A stretch of DNA of 64,000 nt. It comes from UBA2266 sp964406945. GTDB lineage: Bacteria; Planctomycetota; Phycisphaerae; Sedimentisphaerales; Anaerobacaceae. Shown piece after piece: positions 50,690 to 59,891 of this stretch (its first letter is position 1; each line of letters begins with the position of its first letter). Position numbers and translations under genes: made by a program. The notes beneath the pieces were generated by a model. The model saw only the letters and a list, made by a program, of their open reading frames with translations. It did no database searches and was not told the DNA's origin. Location of the stretch: contig CAYOTO010000009.1 in assembly GCA_964406945.1 (NCBI GenBank), positions 24,477 to 88,476 on the forward strand, in the 5' to 3' direction.

Positions 50690-51628
50690 TCAGTATCTCT
50701 TCAGGTGGTCGTAGCCGGCGCCGATCAGAGGGACCGGATCGGTCTCGGGCATTTCAAGCCAGAGTTCGGGTCCTTCGGAGATTGTGCCAATACGGGTGAT
50801 CGGCGTGTTGTGCGACCATTGGTCCAGCAGTTTCTCGCAGGCATCCGGTGAGAGCGTAAAGAGCAGTTCGAAATCCTCGCCGTCGTTCAGGGCGCTATTG
50901 AGCGGTTCGGTCGAGAGTTTCGCGTCGTTTGAAATCGGTACGGCCCGCGAATCGATTGTCGCACCGACCCGACTCTGACTGCATATACGGTGAAGGTCAC
51001 TGGAGAGGCCGTCGGTTACATCTATCAACGCGTTAACGTCTACCAGTCGTGTGATTTCGAGGGCCTCGGCCACCCGCGGGGTGAATTCGAGGTGCTTGCC
51101 CCTGTCGCGGTAGATGTGAGAACCTCCGAACGAACCGCTTACGCAGATGCAGTCGCCGGGCTTTGCGCCGGAGCGTCTTACCGGCTCGGCCGCACCCGGC
51201 GTGCTGAGCATCGCGACGCTGATTGCAAATCTGCCGTCGGTTTTCCAGGAGGTGATGTCGCCTCCTATGAGGCCGCAGCCGAACTCTTCTGCACCGGCGA
51301 GGATTCCCGCGTGCAATTCTTTCAATTCCGCCTGACCGAAGGTCGGGGGCAGTGCGACCGATGCGACGGCGGCCAGAGGCCTGGTGGCCATTGCAGCACA
51401 GTCGCTCAGGCTGACGGCCACCGCCTTACGGGCGGCCTGTTCGAGTGAGCAGGCATGGAGGTCGAAATGTGTTCCGTCAAGGAGCATATCGGTAGTGATC
51501 AGAACCGAAACTCCTTCGGACAGGCGTATCTGCGCCATGTCGTCGCCGATTCCTATCGGGAACAGGGATGGATCGAGCCCACTCTTAGCGGCAAAATAAC
51601 GGGTTATTTCGTCTTCGCCGGCGGTCAT
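50690..51628 (-). CDS. thiL: Thiamine-monophosphate kinase ThiL
   Basis: A 312-residue enzyme that phosphorylates thiamine monophosphate to thiamine diphosphate, the active cofactor. PurM/ThiL fold with PIGIGDDMAQIRL (Mg-binding), VLITTDMLLDGTHFDL, LSDCAAMATRPLAAVASVAL, CGLIGGDITSWKT, ALIDVTDGLSSDLHRIC and GEDFELLFTL. All conserved Asp ligands are present. It overlaps the upstream argH gene by four bases (51625-51628). The joint arrangement of argH and thiL suggests simple co-transcription of housekeeping genes. Confidence 0.94.
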   Translation of the reverse strand: MTAGEDEITRYFAAKSGLDPSLFPIGIGDDMAQIRLSEGVSVLITTDMLLDGTHFDLHACSLEQAARKAVAVSLSDCAAMATRPLAAVASVALPPTFGQAELKELHAGILAGAEEFGCGLIGGDITSWKTDGRFAISVAMLSTPGAAEPVRRSGAKPGDCICVSGSFGGSHIYRDRGKHLEFTPRVAEALEITRLVDVNALIDVTDGLSSDLHRICSQSRVGATIDSRAVPISNDAKLSTEPLNSALNDGEDFELLFTLSPDACEKLLDQWSHNTPITRIGTISEGPELWLEMPETDPVPLIGAGYDHLKRY

Positions 51629-53013
51629 CTGTCTGCCAGTTCCTTTTTCCAGTACTCGATCTGCATTTTAGCCTGGTCGGGACCGCCGGCGCCTTCGGTT
51701 GCATAACTTTGCGCGACTCCGACGGCGCCGAGTGAGTCGTAGACATCCGATTCGATTGCTTCACAAAAGGATTTGAACTGTTCCTCGGTGAGATCGGCGA
51801 GTTTCTTGTCGTTCTCTTCGCAATAGGCGACGATCGAGCCGACGATGCCGTGCGCCTGGCGGAAGGGCACGGATTTGCGGACGAGGTACTCGGCCAGAGC
51901 CGTTGCGTCCAGAAAGCCGCGGTCAAGACCCGCTGCGATATTCTCAGTCTCGAATTTTGTATTCGACACTATGGCGGCGATCATATCAATCGAGGCCTCA
52001 GTCGTGTCGGCGGCATTGAACGTGTGAATCTTATCTTCCTGCAGATCGCGATTATAGCCTGAAGGCTGGGCCTTGAGGATTGTCAGCATAGCCATCAACG
52101 AGCCGTAGACGGAACCGGTTTTGGCACGGGTCAGCTCGAGCATGTCGGGATTGCGCTTCTGCGGCATCATGCTCGAGGATGTGCAGAAGCTGTCGGCGAT
52201 GCGTACGAAAGCGAATTCGCTGGTCGAGTAAATGATCCAGTCCTCGGACAGCCTCGACAGATGAGCACCAATGAGCGAACAGTCGAAGATGAACTCCGCA
52301 CAAAAATCACGATCGCTCACCGAATCCATACTGTTCTGCGTGATATCGGAAAAACCAAGCTGCTCGGCGGTGGATCTTCTGTCCAGTGGCAGCGTCGAAC
52401 CGGCGACGGCGCCGCAGCCGAGGGGGCTGAGATTGACGAGCCTTCGAGTATGGGACAGGCGGATGAAATCACGCTGGAACTGCTCGACGAAACTCAGCAG
52501 GTACGAGGCGATAACGACCGGCTGAGCCCGCTGCATGTGGGTGTAGGCGGGCATAACGTCATCGGTGTATTCGCAGGCGAGTTCGACCAGCGCTTTCTGC
52601 AGCAGGGTCAGTTTTGTCTGGAGAATTTCGATTTCGTCCCGCATCCACAGCCGCATGTCCGTGGCGACCTGGTCGTTGCGGCTTCGGCCTGTATGGAGTT
52701 TCTTGCCTGTATCGCCTATTCTGTCTACGAGGGCCGCTTCTATGGCCATGTGGATATCTTCGAAGCTTTTATCGAATTCGAATTCTCCGGCGTCGATACT
52801 GTCCGATATCTCGATCAGGCCCCGCCGTATTTCCTTAAACTCGGCTGCCGAGATTAATTTGCAGTCCGCAAGCATTGTTGCGTGGGCGATCGAGCCTGCA
52901 ATGTCGTATTTGTAAAGCCTTCGGTCGTAGGACAGCGATTCGACAAAGTCTACGGCCAGTTCGTCCGGCCGCCCTGAAAGGCGTTTTTCCCAGCTTTTTT
53001 CGCTTTGCGGCAT
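51625..53013 (-). CDS. argH: Argininosuccinate lyase ArgH
   Basis: A 462-residue lyase that forms arginine and fumarate from argininosuccinate in arginine biosynthesis. The signature SSSMMPQKRNPDMLELTRAK is intact, as are GRSRNDQVATDMRLWMRDE, YTHMQRAQPVVIASYLL and the N-terminal WEKRLSGRPDELAVDFVESL. It belongs to the same fumarase/aspartase superfamily as the aspA gene of this window but has the argininosuccinate-type motif. It overlaps thiL by four bases. Confidence 0.96.
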   Translation of the reverse strand: MPQSEKSWEKRLSGRPDELAVDFVESLSYDRRLYKYDIAGSIAHATMLADCKLISAAEFKEIRRGLIEISDSIDAGEFEFDKSFEDIHMAIEAALVDRIGDTGKKLHTGRSRNDQVATDMRLWMRDEIEILQTKLTLLQKALVELACEYTDDVMPAYTHMQRAQPVVIASYLLSFVEQFQRDFIRLSHTRRLVNLSPLGCGAVAGSTLPLDRRSTAEQLGFSDITQNSMDSVSDRDFCAEFIFDCSLIGAHLSRLSEDWIIYSTSEFAFVRIADSFCTSSSMMPQKRNPDMLELTRAKTGSVYGSLMAMLTILKAQPSGYNRDLQEDKIHTFNAADTTEASIDMIAAIVSNTKFETENIAAGLDRGFLDATALAEYLVRKSVPFRQAHGIVGSIVAYCEENDKKLADLTEEQFKSFCEAIESDVYDSLGAVGVAQSYATEGAGGPDQAKMQIEYWKKELADR

Positions 53014-53263
53014 TATCTGGCTCCAGGTTTTTTAAAGGTTTTCGGTATCGTATGCTGCGGTTGCCGGTTAGTCAAGAGCCCGGAGGCAGCCCACACCCAT
53101 AAAATAGCCGCTATAGAAGCAGTGCATTCGGCAGATTTTCCCAACCTTTGTGAGCGGAAAATCGTAGATAAATTAGAACAAAGAGCCGAAGGCGTTAGTC
53201 GGACTCAAGCACGGGCGACAAACGCTGAAAATGTGTTGTTGAAAGCAGCCTGGAGGGTTACAG

Positions 53264-53626
53264 ATGGTGCTTGTTGATACAAAAAAGGCTACTGAGTTTT
53301 TTCGGGCTAAGGTGGAATTTACCACCGGCCCGGCCGAGCTTAACGAAATGATTAGGCGAGATGAGAATATTAATATTGTCGACGTGAGAAGACGTGGTGA
53401 CTTCGAAAAGGGCCATATTCCCGGAGCTATCAATCTTCCAGAGGAGCAGTGGGATAGTTTTCACGGCCTTCGAAAGGAAAGGCTTAATATCCTCTGCGGC
53501 TACAGCGAGATATGTCACCTTGCGGCGAGTGCTGCGTGGCACTTTTCCAAAAATGACTACCCCGTTATGGAACTCGAGGGTGGCTTCGAGGAATGGCAGC
53601 ATTATGGATTTCCCGTCGAGAGCTAG
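53264..53626 (+). CDS. Rhodanese-like domain protein
   Basis: A 120-residue single-domain rhodanese. GGAGGG lies six bases before ATG 53264. Typical features are NINIVDVRRRGDFEKGHIPG, AINLPEEQW and the active-site loop LNILCGYSEICHLAASAAWH with the Cys of the sulfurtransferase loop, closed by MELEGGFEEWQHYGFPVES. Such proteins move sulfane sulfur, possibly for Fe-S or tRNA thiolation. The active-site loop (CGYSEIC) is close to, but not the same as, common CxxGxR loops. It is a lone gene with its own terminator. Confidence 0.9.
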   Translation: MVLVDTKKATEFFRAKVEFTTGPAELNEMIRRDENINIVDVRRRGDFEKGHIPGAINLPEEQWDSFHGLRKERLNILCGYSEICHLAASAAWHFSKNDYPVMELEGGFEEWQHYGFPVES

Positions 53627-53689
53627 ATTAAGAGTCTAGAGAATAAAGCATCCGCCGAACACGTTGCTCGGCAAACCAGTGGATAGTGT

Positions 53690-53722
53690 CCGGAAGTGAA
53701 AGCACGCTTCCGGGCCTTTTTT
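53690..53722 (+). terminator. Intrinsic terminator after the rhodanese gene
   Basis: CCGGAAG (53690-53696) pairs with CTTCCGG (53707-53713) and is followed by GCC and T6 on the plus strand, about 65 bases past the rhodanese stop codon. Confidence 0.75.
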
Positions 53723-53856
53723 CTTGTGCGCCCGTGAGTTCAGGCGGCCGGATGCATGATTCTTCTGCACTGCTCCGCATCTTTTACATCTTGCATTCGG
53801 CCGTGCACTTGCGTATGTTGTCGGCTTTAACAACGGTGGTTTCTCGAAAGGCGTAG

Positions 53857-55008
53857 ATGGTCGAAAAGATCATTATCAACAATTGCAGACTTTATAACGA
53901 CCCCGCGCAAAGGCTTCGGGCTCTGGAAATCGCGGACGGCACAATAACCGCGATAAGGCAAGCCGGACAACCGGCGGATTGCCGCATGATTAACGCCGGG
54001 GGCACAACGGCGGCACCGGGTTTCATAGACGTGCATATACAGGGAGCGGGCGGAGCGGATGTGCTTGACGGGACCGCCGAAGCTATCGAGACCATAGCGC
54101 AAACATGTGCAAAATTCGGGGTTACCGGATGGCTGGCGACAACGGTCTTCAAGGCGGGCCGGGCAAACGAGCACTTGAGGACCGCGGCCGAGTGCACCGG
54201 CAAGAAACTAAAAGGCGCCCAACTGCTGGGGACACACCTCGAAGGTCCTTTTATTGCGGCCAAGAAGAGGGGAATGATTCAGCCGGAATGTCTGTGTGAG
54301 GCGCAGAACGAGGTTATGGATGAAATCGAACGGGCAACCCAAGGGACGCTTTCGATGATGACCATCGCGCCGGAACTGCCCGGGGTACACGGGATCATCC
54401 GGCGACTGACGCACAACGGAACAGTAGCTTCCTTCGGACATTCCTGGGCCGATTACGAACAAACGCTTGCCGGTTTCGACGCGGGCATAAATCACGTAAC
54501 GCATTTGTTCAATGCCATGCGTTCGATGCATCACCGCAAGCCGGGGCCCCTGCCTGCAATTATGGAAAGGGACGAAGTAAGCGTCCAGGTTATAAGCGAC
54601 GGGGTGCACATCCATCCGGCAGTGGTGCGGCTGGCGTGTGCGGGGCTGGGACCAAAACGGATTATCCCCATTACCGACGGTATGCAGGCGATGGGGCTGC
54701 CGGACGGGCAATACATTTACAACGGGGTGAAGTACCAGTCGAAAGAGGGAACTGCGCGGTATGCCGACGGAACCTTGATCGGCACATCGCTTGGGCTGAA
54801 TCTGGTGCTGAGGAGGCTGGTAGAGTTCACCGGTTGTTCCAAGGCCGATGCGATTAACGGCGTAACCGCCCAAGCCGCGAAACTGCTGGGCATCTACGAA
54901 AAAAAGGGCAGTATAGAAGTCGGAAAGGACGCCGACATTGTGCTGCTGCGTGATGATTTTGCGGTGGAAAAGACATTTGTCGCAGGCAGGCTGGTGTACG
55001 AAGCATAG
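53857..55008 (+). CDS. nagA: N-acetylglucosamine-6-phosphate deacetylase NagA
   Basis: A 383-residue metal-dependent amidohydrolase that deacetylates N-acetylglucosamine-6-phosphate, the first step in cell-wall and chitin sugar use. Motifs in order are APGFIDVHIQGAGGADVLDG, GTHLEGPFIAAKKRGM, MTIAPELPG, SFGHSWADYEQTLAGF, THLFNAMRSMHHRKPGPL, VISDGVHIHPAVVRLA and PITDGMQAMGLPDG, with the C-terminal GSIEVGKDADIVLLRDDFAV. All match NagA. It stands alone, without nagB or a GntR regulator next to it, and ends with a strong terminator. Confidence 0.94.
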   Translation: MVEKIIINNCRLYNDPAQRLRALEIADGTITAIRQAGQPADCRMINAGGTTAAPGFIDVHIQGAGGADVLDGTAEAIETIAQTCAKFGVTGWLATTVFKAGRANEHLRTAAECTGKKLKGAQLLGTHLEGPFIAAKKRGMIQPECLCEAQNEVMDEIERATQGTLSMMTIAPELPGVHGIIRRLTHNGTVASFGHSWADYEQTLAGFDAGINHVTHLFNAMRSMHHRKPGPLPAIMERDEVSVQVISDGVHIHPAVVRLACAGLGPKRIIPITDGMQAMGLPDGQYIYNGVKYQSKEGTARYADGTLIGTSLGLNLVLRRLVEFTGCSKADAINGVTAQAAKLLGIYEKKGSIEVGKDADIVLLRDDFAVEKTFVAGRLVYEA

Positions 55009-55034
55009 TTCCAATTTTCGGCGCATAAAAAAAC

Positions 55035-55066
55035 GGGAGGTCTGTGGCGAGATCCTCCCATTTTTT
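55035..55066. terminator. Terminator after nagA, probably bidirectional
   Basis: GGGAGG (55035-55040) pairs with CCTCCC (55054-55059). A T6 run follows on the plus strand and an A7 run precedes the stem, so it can work in both directions. It lies 27 bases after the nagA stop, between convergent genes. Confidence 0.8.
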
Positions 55067-55272
55067 CAGGTGGCTCTTCCTTTAATTACCTACATCAGCA
55101 GCGTCGCCGAAGCCTCGATTACGATCTGACTTGTTTGCCTGTATCTGGGACGGCGACGACGAGCACAAGCTGATATGGCCGTCTTGGTCATTGCCGAGAG
55201 CCACGCATTGTCCTGATACCAACCACTGCATCGACCGACTGCGCGAAAGTTCTTGAAGAATTTTTATATCGC

Positions 55273-55301
55273 CGTCGGCGCATAGTTAGCCGGCGTTTTT
55301 T
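55273..55301 (+). terminator. Second plus-strand terminator in the nagA to FG-GAP spacer
   Basis: CGTCGGC (55273-55279) pairs with GCCGGCG (55289-55295), with one G-T pair, followed by TTTTTT. No gene with clear support lies between it and the nagA terminator; the 200 bases before it read as fragments of coding-like sequence in shifting frames. It may end an unknown short transcript. Confidence 0.5.
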
Positions 55302-55344
55302 GGGACGTGAAAAACTCAAAACGAGGGACTGCGATTCCTCCGGC

Positions 55345-56904
55345 TCACGGGCCCGCATTGAGCCACTGATCCGTGAGTGAGAGTAGATCGTACAGGTCTA
55401 TCGCGCCGGGTTCGGTGAATGGGCTTATGTCCGCAACATTCAGGTCCGAGGCGCCCGAGTACTGATCCGCAAGAATTGCGAAGTCGTAAAAATCAACCAG
55501 CGAGTCCCCGTTGAGATCGGCCGGCGGTATCAAATCGAATGAATACACGGCGCCCGCCCTTGCGCTCGGGCCTGTTGTGTTTCCGCTGGAGGCGACGACG
55601 GCCTTGTAGGGAGAGCTGATTACAGCGGTATCCCCGTCAAGGGCTACTGTCGAGCCGAAGATGCTGCCGTCGGTCGGGTCGGACGGACCCAGGCGTGCTT
55701 GCTGCAGCCATGTATCGCCCTGCCGGGTGAAGAGATAAGCTTCGCCGTCCGTATCGTTGGGATCGTCCAGCGGGCCGATCGCCAGTGGTGCACCGACGAT
55801 GATATTGTTGGCGTCGGCGGCAACAGCGGAGCCGAACATGTTATCTTCAAGGGCATTCGAGGGGGTCAGGTTTACCGCCTGGATCCAGTTGCTACCGTCG
55901 TATTCGAAAATGTATACGATTCCCGAACGGCCCTCGCCCGTAATGGCGCCGGTTGCGCCGGCGATAAGGCGGCCTTCGGACATTGCCAGTGAAGCGGCGA
56001 ACCTGTTGCCCGCCCATTTCTGATCGGGCCTTATCATAGCCTGCTGGGTCCATTCCCTTCGGCCGGTCTTCTCAAAGACGTAAACTGCACCTGCATCAGC
56101 GGCCTTGCCGACGGCGCCTACGGCGACCACTTCCCCTTCGACCGCAACCGACGAGCCGAATAAGTCGTTGGGATCCGTGTCGTGTCCGATGATCTGGGCC
56201 CTCTGGCGCCAGCGAGAGCCGCCGGTGAAAACATAGGCGGCGCCGGAGTAGGCGCCTGCGTCTGATGCCCAGTCGCCCCCGACAACCATAACTTCGCCGT
56301 CGATATCGATTGAGCGCCCGAAACGGACCATTTCCCGCGTCCTGCGAGGTCGTATGCGTTGTCTTCGTCTCCAACCGCCCCGCCGGTGCGGCACGTAGGT
56401 ATATACCATTCCGGTTCTGCCCGCGTATGGAGCCCCTACCGCTACGCATTCGGCGCCGATTGCCACTGTTGCGCCGAACATGGCCCCCTCTTCGGGTCTG
56501 CGGGGCCGTACAGTCTGATCGAGCCTCCACACGCCGTTTGTTCTTACATAGATGTGAGCGGCACCGGCCTTATAGGCTTCGGTGCTGTCGCCGCTGGCGC
56601 CGACCACCATTAAATCGCCGCGAACGTCTACCGAGTCGCCGAACAAAGCGCCCGGTGCAGGCTCCGGGGCCAGCGTTTTCTCACGTTCGAACCATGCTCC
56701 GTTCAAATCGATGTAATAAGGCCCTGAAGAGCCAACATTCGATACATTCGGATCGGATACCTCAGAAGCGGTTATATCACCAACCACAGGACCGCCTGAA
56801 GTTGGGGTTTCCGCGCTGACATTCCGCGGCGCGTTTAAAACGGCTGGGATCAGAAAAACAGTGAAAATGCGCAGCAAAAAGCTTCGGTTATGCCAATTTT
56901 GCAT
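55345..56904 (-). CDS. Exported FG-GAP repeat protein with dockerin-like tail
   Basis: A roughly 520-residue exported protein. I start at ATG 56904 (MQNWHNRSFLLRIFTVFLIP, signal ending near VSA); ATG 56916 is also possible. The body has seven FG-GAP blades of integrin-like propeller type, each with a LFGDSVDVRGDLMVVGASG-like core (for example MFGATVAIGAECVAVGAP, RFGRSIDIDGEVMVVGGDWA, LFGSSVAVEGEVVAVGAVG). The C-terminus is a dockerin-like Ca-binding pair: ADLNGDSLVDFYDFAILADQ and AIDLYDLLSLTDQWL. In Planctomycetes such tails are abundant and probably serve surface attachment; no cohesin is visible here. Binding partner unknown. Confidence 0.85.
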   Translation of the reverse strand: MQNWHNRSFLLRIFTVFLIPAVLNAPRNVSAETPTSGGPVVGDITASEVSDPNVSNVGSSGPYYIDLNGAWFEREKTLAPEPAPGALFGDSVDVRGDLMVVGASGDSTEAYKAGAAHIYVRTNGVWRLDQTVRPRRPEEGAMFGATVAIGAECVAVGAPYAGRTGMVYTYVPHRRGGWRRRQRIRPRRTREMVRFGRSIDIDGEVMVVGGDWASDAGAYSGAAYVFTGGSRWRQRAQIIGHDTDPNDLFGSSVAVEGEVVAVGAVGKAADAGAVYVFEKTGRREWTQQAMIRPDQKWAGNRFAASLAMSEGRLIAGATGAITGEGRSGIVYIFEYDGSNWIQAVNLTPSNALEDNMFGSAVAADANNIIVGAPLAIGPLDDPNDTDGEAYLFTRQGDTWLQQARLGPSDPTDGSIFGSTVALDGDTAVISSPYKAVVASSGNTTGPSARAGAVYSFDLIPPADLNGDSLVDFYDFAILADQYSGASDLNVADISPFTEPGAIDLYDLLSLTDQWLNAGP

Positions 56905-57150
56905 AAATACACCCATCCTCGTGTTTGGGGCCTTTTTCGGCTCCTGACATTCTCCCGCCGGGGCGATTACCGTCTCAATGCCTAAAAACCCCGCTTTTGC
57001 GGCTTCCCGCGGCGGTCCAAGCAAACCTGCCGCGGATATAATTCGAGAGATTAAGAACCCCTATATATTGTCAACAAGATTTACCTATTTTAACATACAC
57101 AGGGGTGGTCCGGCAAGCGCAAAATCCCGGTCTGACCGGCCTTGAGGCGA

Positions 57151-58371
57151 TTATCTGCCGGTTTTCGGACGCTCGGTAAGGTTGTTCTCAACGACTGAGC
57201 TGCTCAGCGCGTCCGTTTGGACAGCGGTATCTGTGAGAATATTGTTGCTGAACAGAACCCTGTCGGAGGATTCGCCGCTGAGGGTTAATGCCCAGGGCCG
57301 CAGGGATGAGAAAAGATTTCCGACGACGGCGATGTCGGAGGTTGATTCGAATACGAGGCCCGCGGCGGCGGCATCGTTCGGCGCCCGCTTTATTCTACCG
57401 TCGCCGATGTAGCTGTTGGAGAAGTTATTGCCGGTTATCGTGATGCGGCCGGAATTTGGACCGACGTAAATAGAGTGTTTCGACATGATAGTAAAGGTGT
57501 TGGCCGAGACGGCGCAGCCGTGAGCATCGCGAAGATCGACGCCTCCCGAGCGGTTATGTGCGATTACATTGGCGCTTACCGTGATGCCGTAGCAGTCTCT
57601 GTCTAGCACCACGGCCGAACCGGCGCATTCTTCTATCATATTACCGGACACCACGGATCCGTATGTATTTTCGATGACAACGCCGTGGCCCAAATGGTCG
57701 TCGAGATTGTTGCCGTTCATGCACAGGTTGAAGCCGTCCGAACATACCAGTGCATCGTCGTTCTCTTCAAACTGATTGGCGCTGACGACGATGTCGTGGC
57801 AGCCCTGGATATTCAGGCCCGTCTTCTTGTTGTAGGTTATGAGCGAATTGCAGATTCGCGGGTCTTCGTAGCAGAAGTACAAGTGTATGCCGTCGCCGCC
57901 GTGGTAGCTTACAGTTACCCCGTCGATGAAAAGCTCGTTGATGCGGCGTGCCTCGATGCCGTGGCCGCTTTTCTCGTTGCCTGTTATGCGAAAATCAGCC
58001 AGACGAATGCGCCAGAGGTTCTGACTGCGTGAATCGCTGCCGTCCGGATGCCGCAGCAGCAGTGCTGCTTTGCCCGCGGTATTCACATTTTTGATGTGCG
58101 TAGCGGCGCCCGAGCCGCGAATTGTGGTATCGGCGGTCGAGACGACCAGGGGTTCACTGATTTCGAATTCACCGGGCGGCAGAAGCACCATACCGCCCTT
58201 CTCGGGTACTGCGTCGATGGCGGCCTGGATGGATTGGTACCGGCAAGCATCTATGACCGGCCGGGTCCCGGCAAGGACGGGCTTGGACGTGTTTGTCTCG
58301 GCCGTCGAAAGTATGGTGAAGGCAACGATTAGTGAGATCGACAATACGATAACGGCTGTGGCTGATTTCAT
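57151..58371 (-). CDS. Exported right-handed beta-helix protein (pectate lyase 3-like / NosD-like)
   Basis: A 406-residue exported protein. Signal peptide MKSATAVIVLSISLIVAFTI, then a region close to the Pectate_lyase_3 type (RYQSIQAAIDAVPEKGGMVL, GSGAATHIKNVNTAG). The rest is a repeating beta-helix with coils of about 22 residues containing INELFIDGVTVSYHGGDGIH, NIQGCHDIVVSANQFEENDD and YVGPNSGRITITGNNFSNSY. No catalytic motif can be named with confidence, so lyase, epimerase or pure binding functions are all possible. It is followed 27 bases on by the gene for threonine aldolase in reverse order of transcription. Confidence 0.8.
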   Translation of the reverse strand: MKSATAVIVLSISLIVAFTILSTAETNTSKPVLAGTRPVIDACRYQSIQAAIDAVPEKGGMVLLPPGEFEISEPLVVSTADTTIRGSGAATHIKNVNTAGKAALLLRHPDGSDSRSQNLWRIRLADFRITGNEKSGHGIEARRINELFIDGVTVSYHGGDGIHLYFCYEDPRICNSLITYNKKTGLNIQGCHDIVVSANQFEENDDALVCSDGFNLCMNGNNLDDHLGHGVVIENTYGSVVSGNMIEECAGSAVVLDRDCYGITVSANVIAHNRSGGVDLRDAHGCAVSANTFTIMSKHSIYVGPNSGRITITGNNFSNSYIGDGRIKRAPNDAAAAGLVFESTSDIAVVGNLFSSLRPWALTLSGESSDRVLFSNNILTDTAVQTDALSSSVVENNLTERPKTGR

Positions 58372-58398
58372 TTTGTCCTCCTGATAATTGCGACAGGT

Positions 58399-59436
58399 TT
58401 ACCGCCCCGCCAGGGCCTGCTGCATGGCTGAAAGAGCGGCGTCGATGTCCGCCGATTCTATCCCGTAGTGCGTTACCGCGCGGAATCTGTTTCCGATGGC
58501 CAGAATTCTCACTCCTTTTCCCTCCAGGGTCGAGACCAGCGTCGATGGTTCAATCCTGCGGTCCGCGAGTTCGAAGTAGACGATGTTCGTTTTCACTGTG
58601 GCCAGATTCACGGCCAGGGAATCGATTTCGGCTATCCCCTCGGCCAGTCTCCGCGCATTCTCGTGGTCCTCGGCAAGGCGGTCGACCATTTGCTCGAGGG
58701 CTACTATTCCCGCCGCGGCGATGATGCCGGACTGACGCATTCCGCCTCCGAGACTCTTGCGTATCCTCCGGGCCTCCGCAATGAAGTCTGCCGGACCGCA
58801 GATAAGCGAGCCTACCGGTGCGGCAAGCCCCTTCGACAGGCAGAAGCTGACCGAATCCACCGGCCCGGCGAGTTCGCGCACCTGGACGCCCAGGGCTATG
58901 GTCGCATTGAAGATTCTGGCGCCGTCGACGTGGGTCTTGAGGTTGTGCAATTTGGCCAATGCAGCTACCGATTTGGTGTATTCTACGCTTAGCGGTGCGC
59001 CACTGCATCGGTTATGCGTGTTTTCGAGGCAGATCAGACGGGTTCGGGGAAAGTGCTGGTCGTCCGGGCGTATGGCGGCTTCCACGTCCGTCAGGGCTAT
59101 TGTGCCGTCGGGCCGGTTGGGCAGTTGACTGGAGTGAATCGAGCCCAGAGCGGACATTCCGCCGGCTTCATAGACAAATGTGTGGGCCTCTTTGCCGAGT
59201 ATTACTTCTTCACCGCGCCCGCAGTGGGTGAGTATGGCGACCAGATTGGCCATTGTGCCGCTGGATACCAGCAACGCCGCCTCTTTTCCCATCATTTCGG
59301 CGGCCGTTTCCTGCAGCCGGTTCGTCGTGGGATCCTCGCCGAAAACGTCGTCTCCGAGCTGCGCATCAGCAATGGCCTCCCGCATCTGCGGCGATGGCAG
59401 GGTTACCGTATCGCTTCTGAGGTCGATCTGTTTCAT
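58399..59436 (-). CDS. ltaE: Low-specificity L-threonine aldolase
   Basis: A 345-residue PLP enzyme that splits L-threonine to glycine and acetaldehyde. N-terminal MKQIDLRSDTVTLPSPQMRE is the family hallmark, followed by DDVFGEDPTTNRLQETAAEM, LLVSSGTMANLVAI (phosphate binding), LICLENTHNRCSGAPLS, THVDGARIFNATIALGV and the PLP lysine in SFCLSKGLAAPVGSLICGP. All catalytic residues are present. Start ATG 59436 fits the family. It is transcribed just before the beta-helix gene but a functional link is unlikely. Confidence 0.94.
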   Translation of the reverse strand: MKQIDLRSDTVTLPSPQMREAIADAQLGDDVFGEDPTTNRLQETAAEMMGKEAALLVSSGTMANLVAILTHCGRGEEVILGKEAHTFVYEAGGMSALGSIHSSQLPNRPDGTIALTDVEAAIRPDDQHFPRTRLICLENTHNRCSGAPLSVEYTKSVAALAKLHNLKTHVDGARIFNATIALGVQVRELAGPVDSVSFCLSKGLAAPVGSLICGPADFIAEARRIRKSLGGGMRQSGIIAAAGIVALEQMVDRLAEDHENARRLAEGIAEIDSLAVNLATVKTNIVYFELADRRIEPSTLVSTLEGKGVRILAIGNRFRAVTHYGIESADIDAALSAMQQALAGR

Positions 59437-59604
59437 ATGAACTAAACTCCAATGGTATTGAACCGGACTATTCTGTCGTGCGTCAGCCGCCGAATCAAGG
59501 ACTACTTTTTTGCTGCGCTACAACGCAAATACTGTCTCTGGAACGCTGAAAAAGCCATTTACAGGCAAAAACGTCGCGCCAAAACCCCGAAGCGGACATT
59601 TTGC

Positions 59605-59633
59605 TTGCGGGACGGCACCAGTGGCGGTATAAT
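59605..59633 (+). promoter_or_regulatory. Candidate promoter upstream of a structured transcript
   Basis: TTGCGG (59605-59610), a 17-bp spacer and a perfect TATAAT (59628-59633) give a sigma-70-type promoter with predicted start near 59640. The -35 shares only three bases with consensus. Confidence 0.45.
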
Positions 59634-59639
59634 GACGAT

Positions 59640-59760
59640 GTTGCGCGTGGAGATACAGTTTCGGCTGCCTTAGGGCGTATTCCGAGACGGGTCGCTACAG
59701 TGCGACGGGGAGGTGAAGGGTGAAGAAAAGGCGAACTCCGCACCCAACCTCCCTTTTTTC
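59640..59760 (+). ncRNA. Candidate small RNA or attenuating leader ending in a strong terminator
   Basis: From the predicted start near 59640 to the T6 run (59754-59759) the RNA would be about 120 nt. It has a small hairpin GTCGC-tacagt-GCGAC (59691-59706) and a long terminator stem: GGGAGGT (59708-59714) with ACCTCCC (59747-59753), and GGGTG (59718-59722) with CACCC (59741-59745). No protein is likely to be encoded. It could be an independent small RNA, or the leader of the small membrane protein at 59892 with the terminator acting as an attenuator. It resembles no RNA family known to me. Confidence 0.4.
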
Positions 59761-59891
59761 TTAAACACCCAAACCTCAATGCAGCAACGTGCAGTATCCT
59801 GCGCCGGCGAAAACGGGATTACAACCCGGGGACTGGCAGGCGGATATTTTATGCGCTGGCTCCAGCGGCGGTGAGCGGTTAGACTCAGGGG

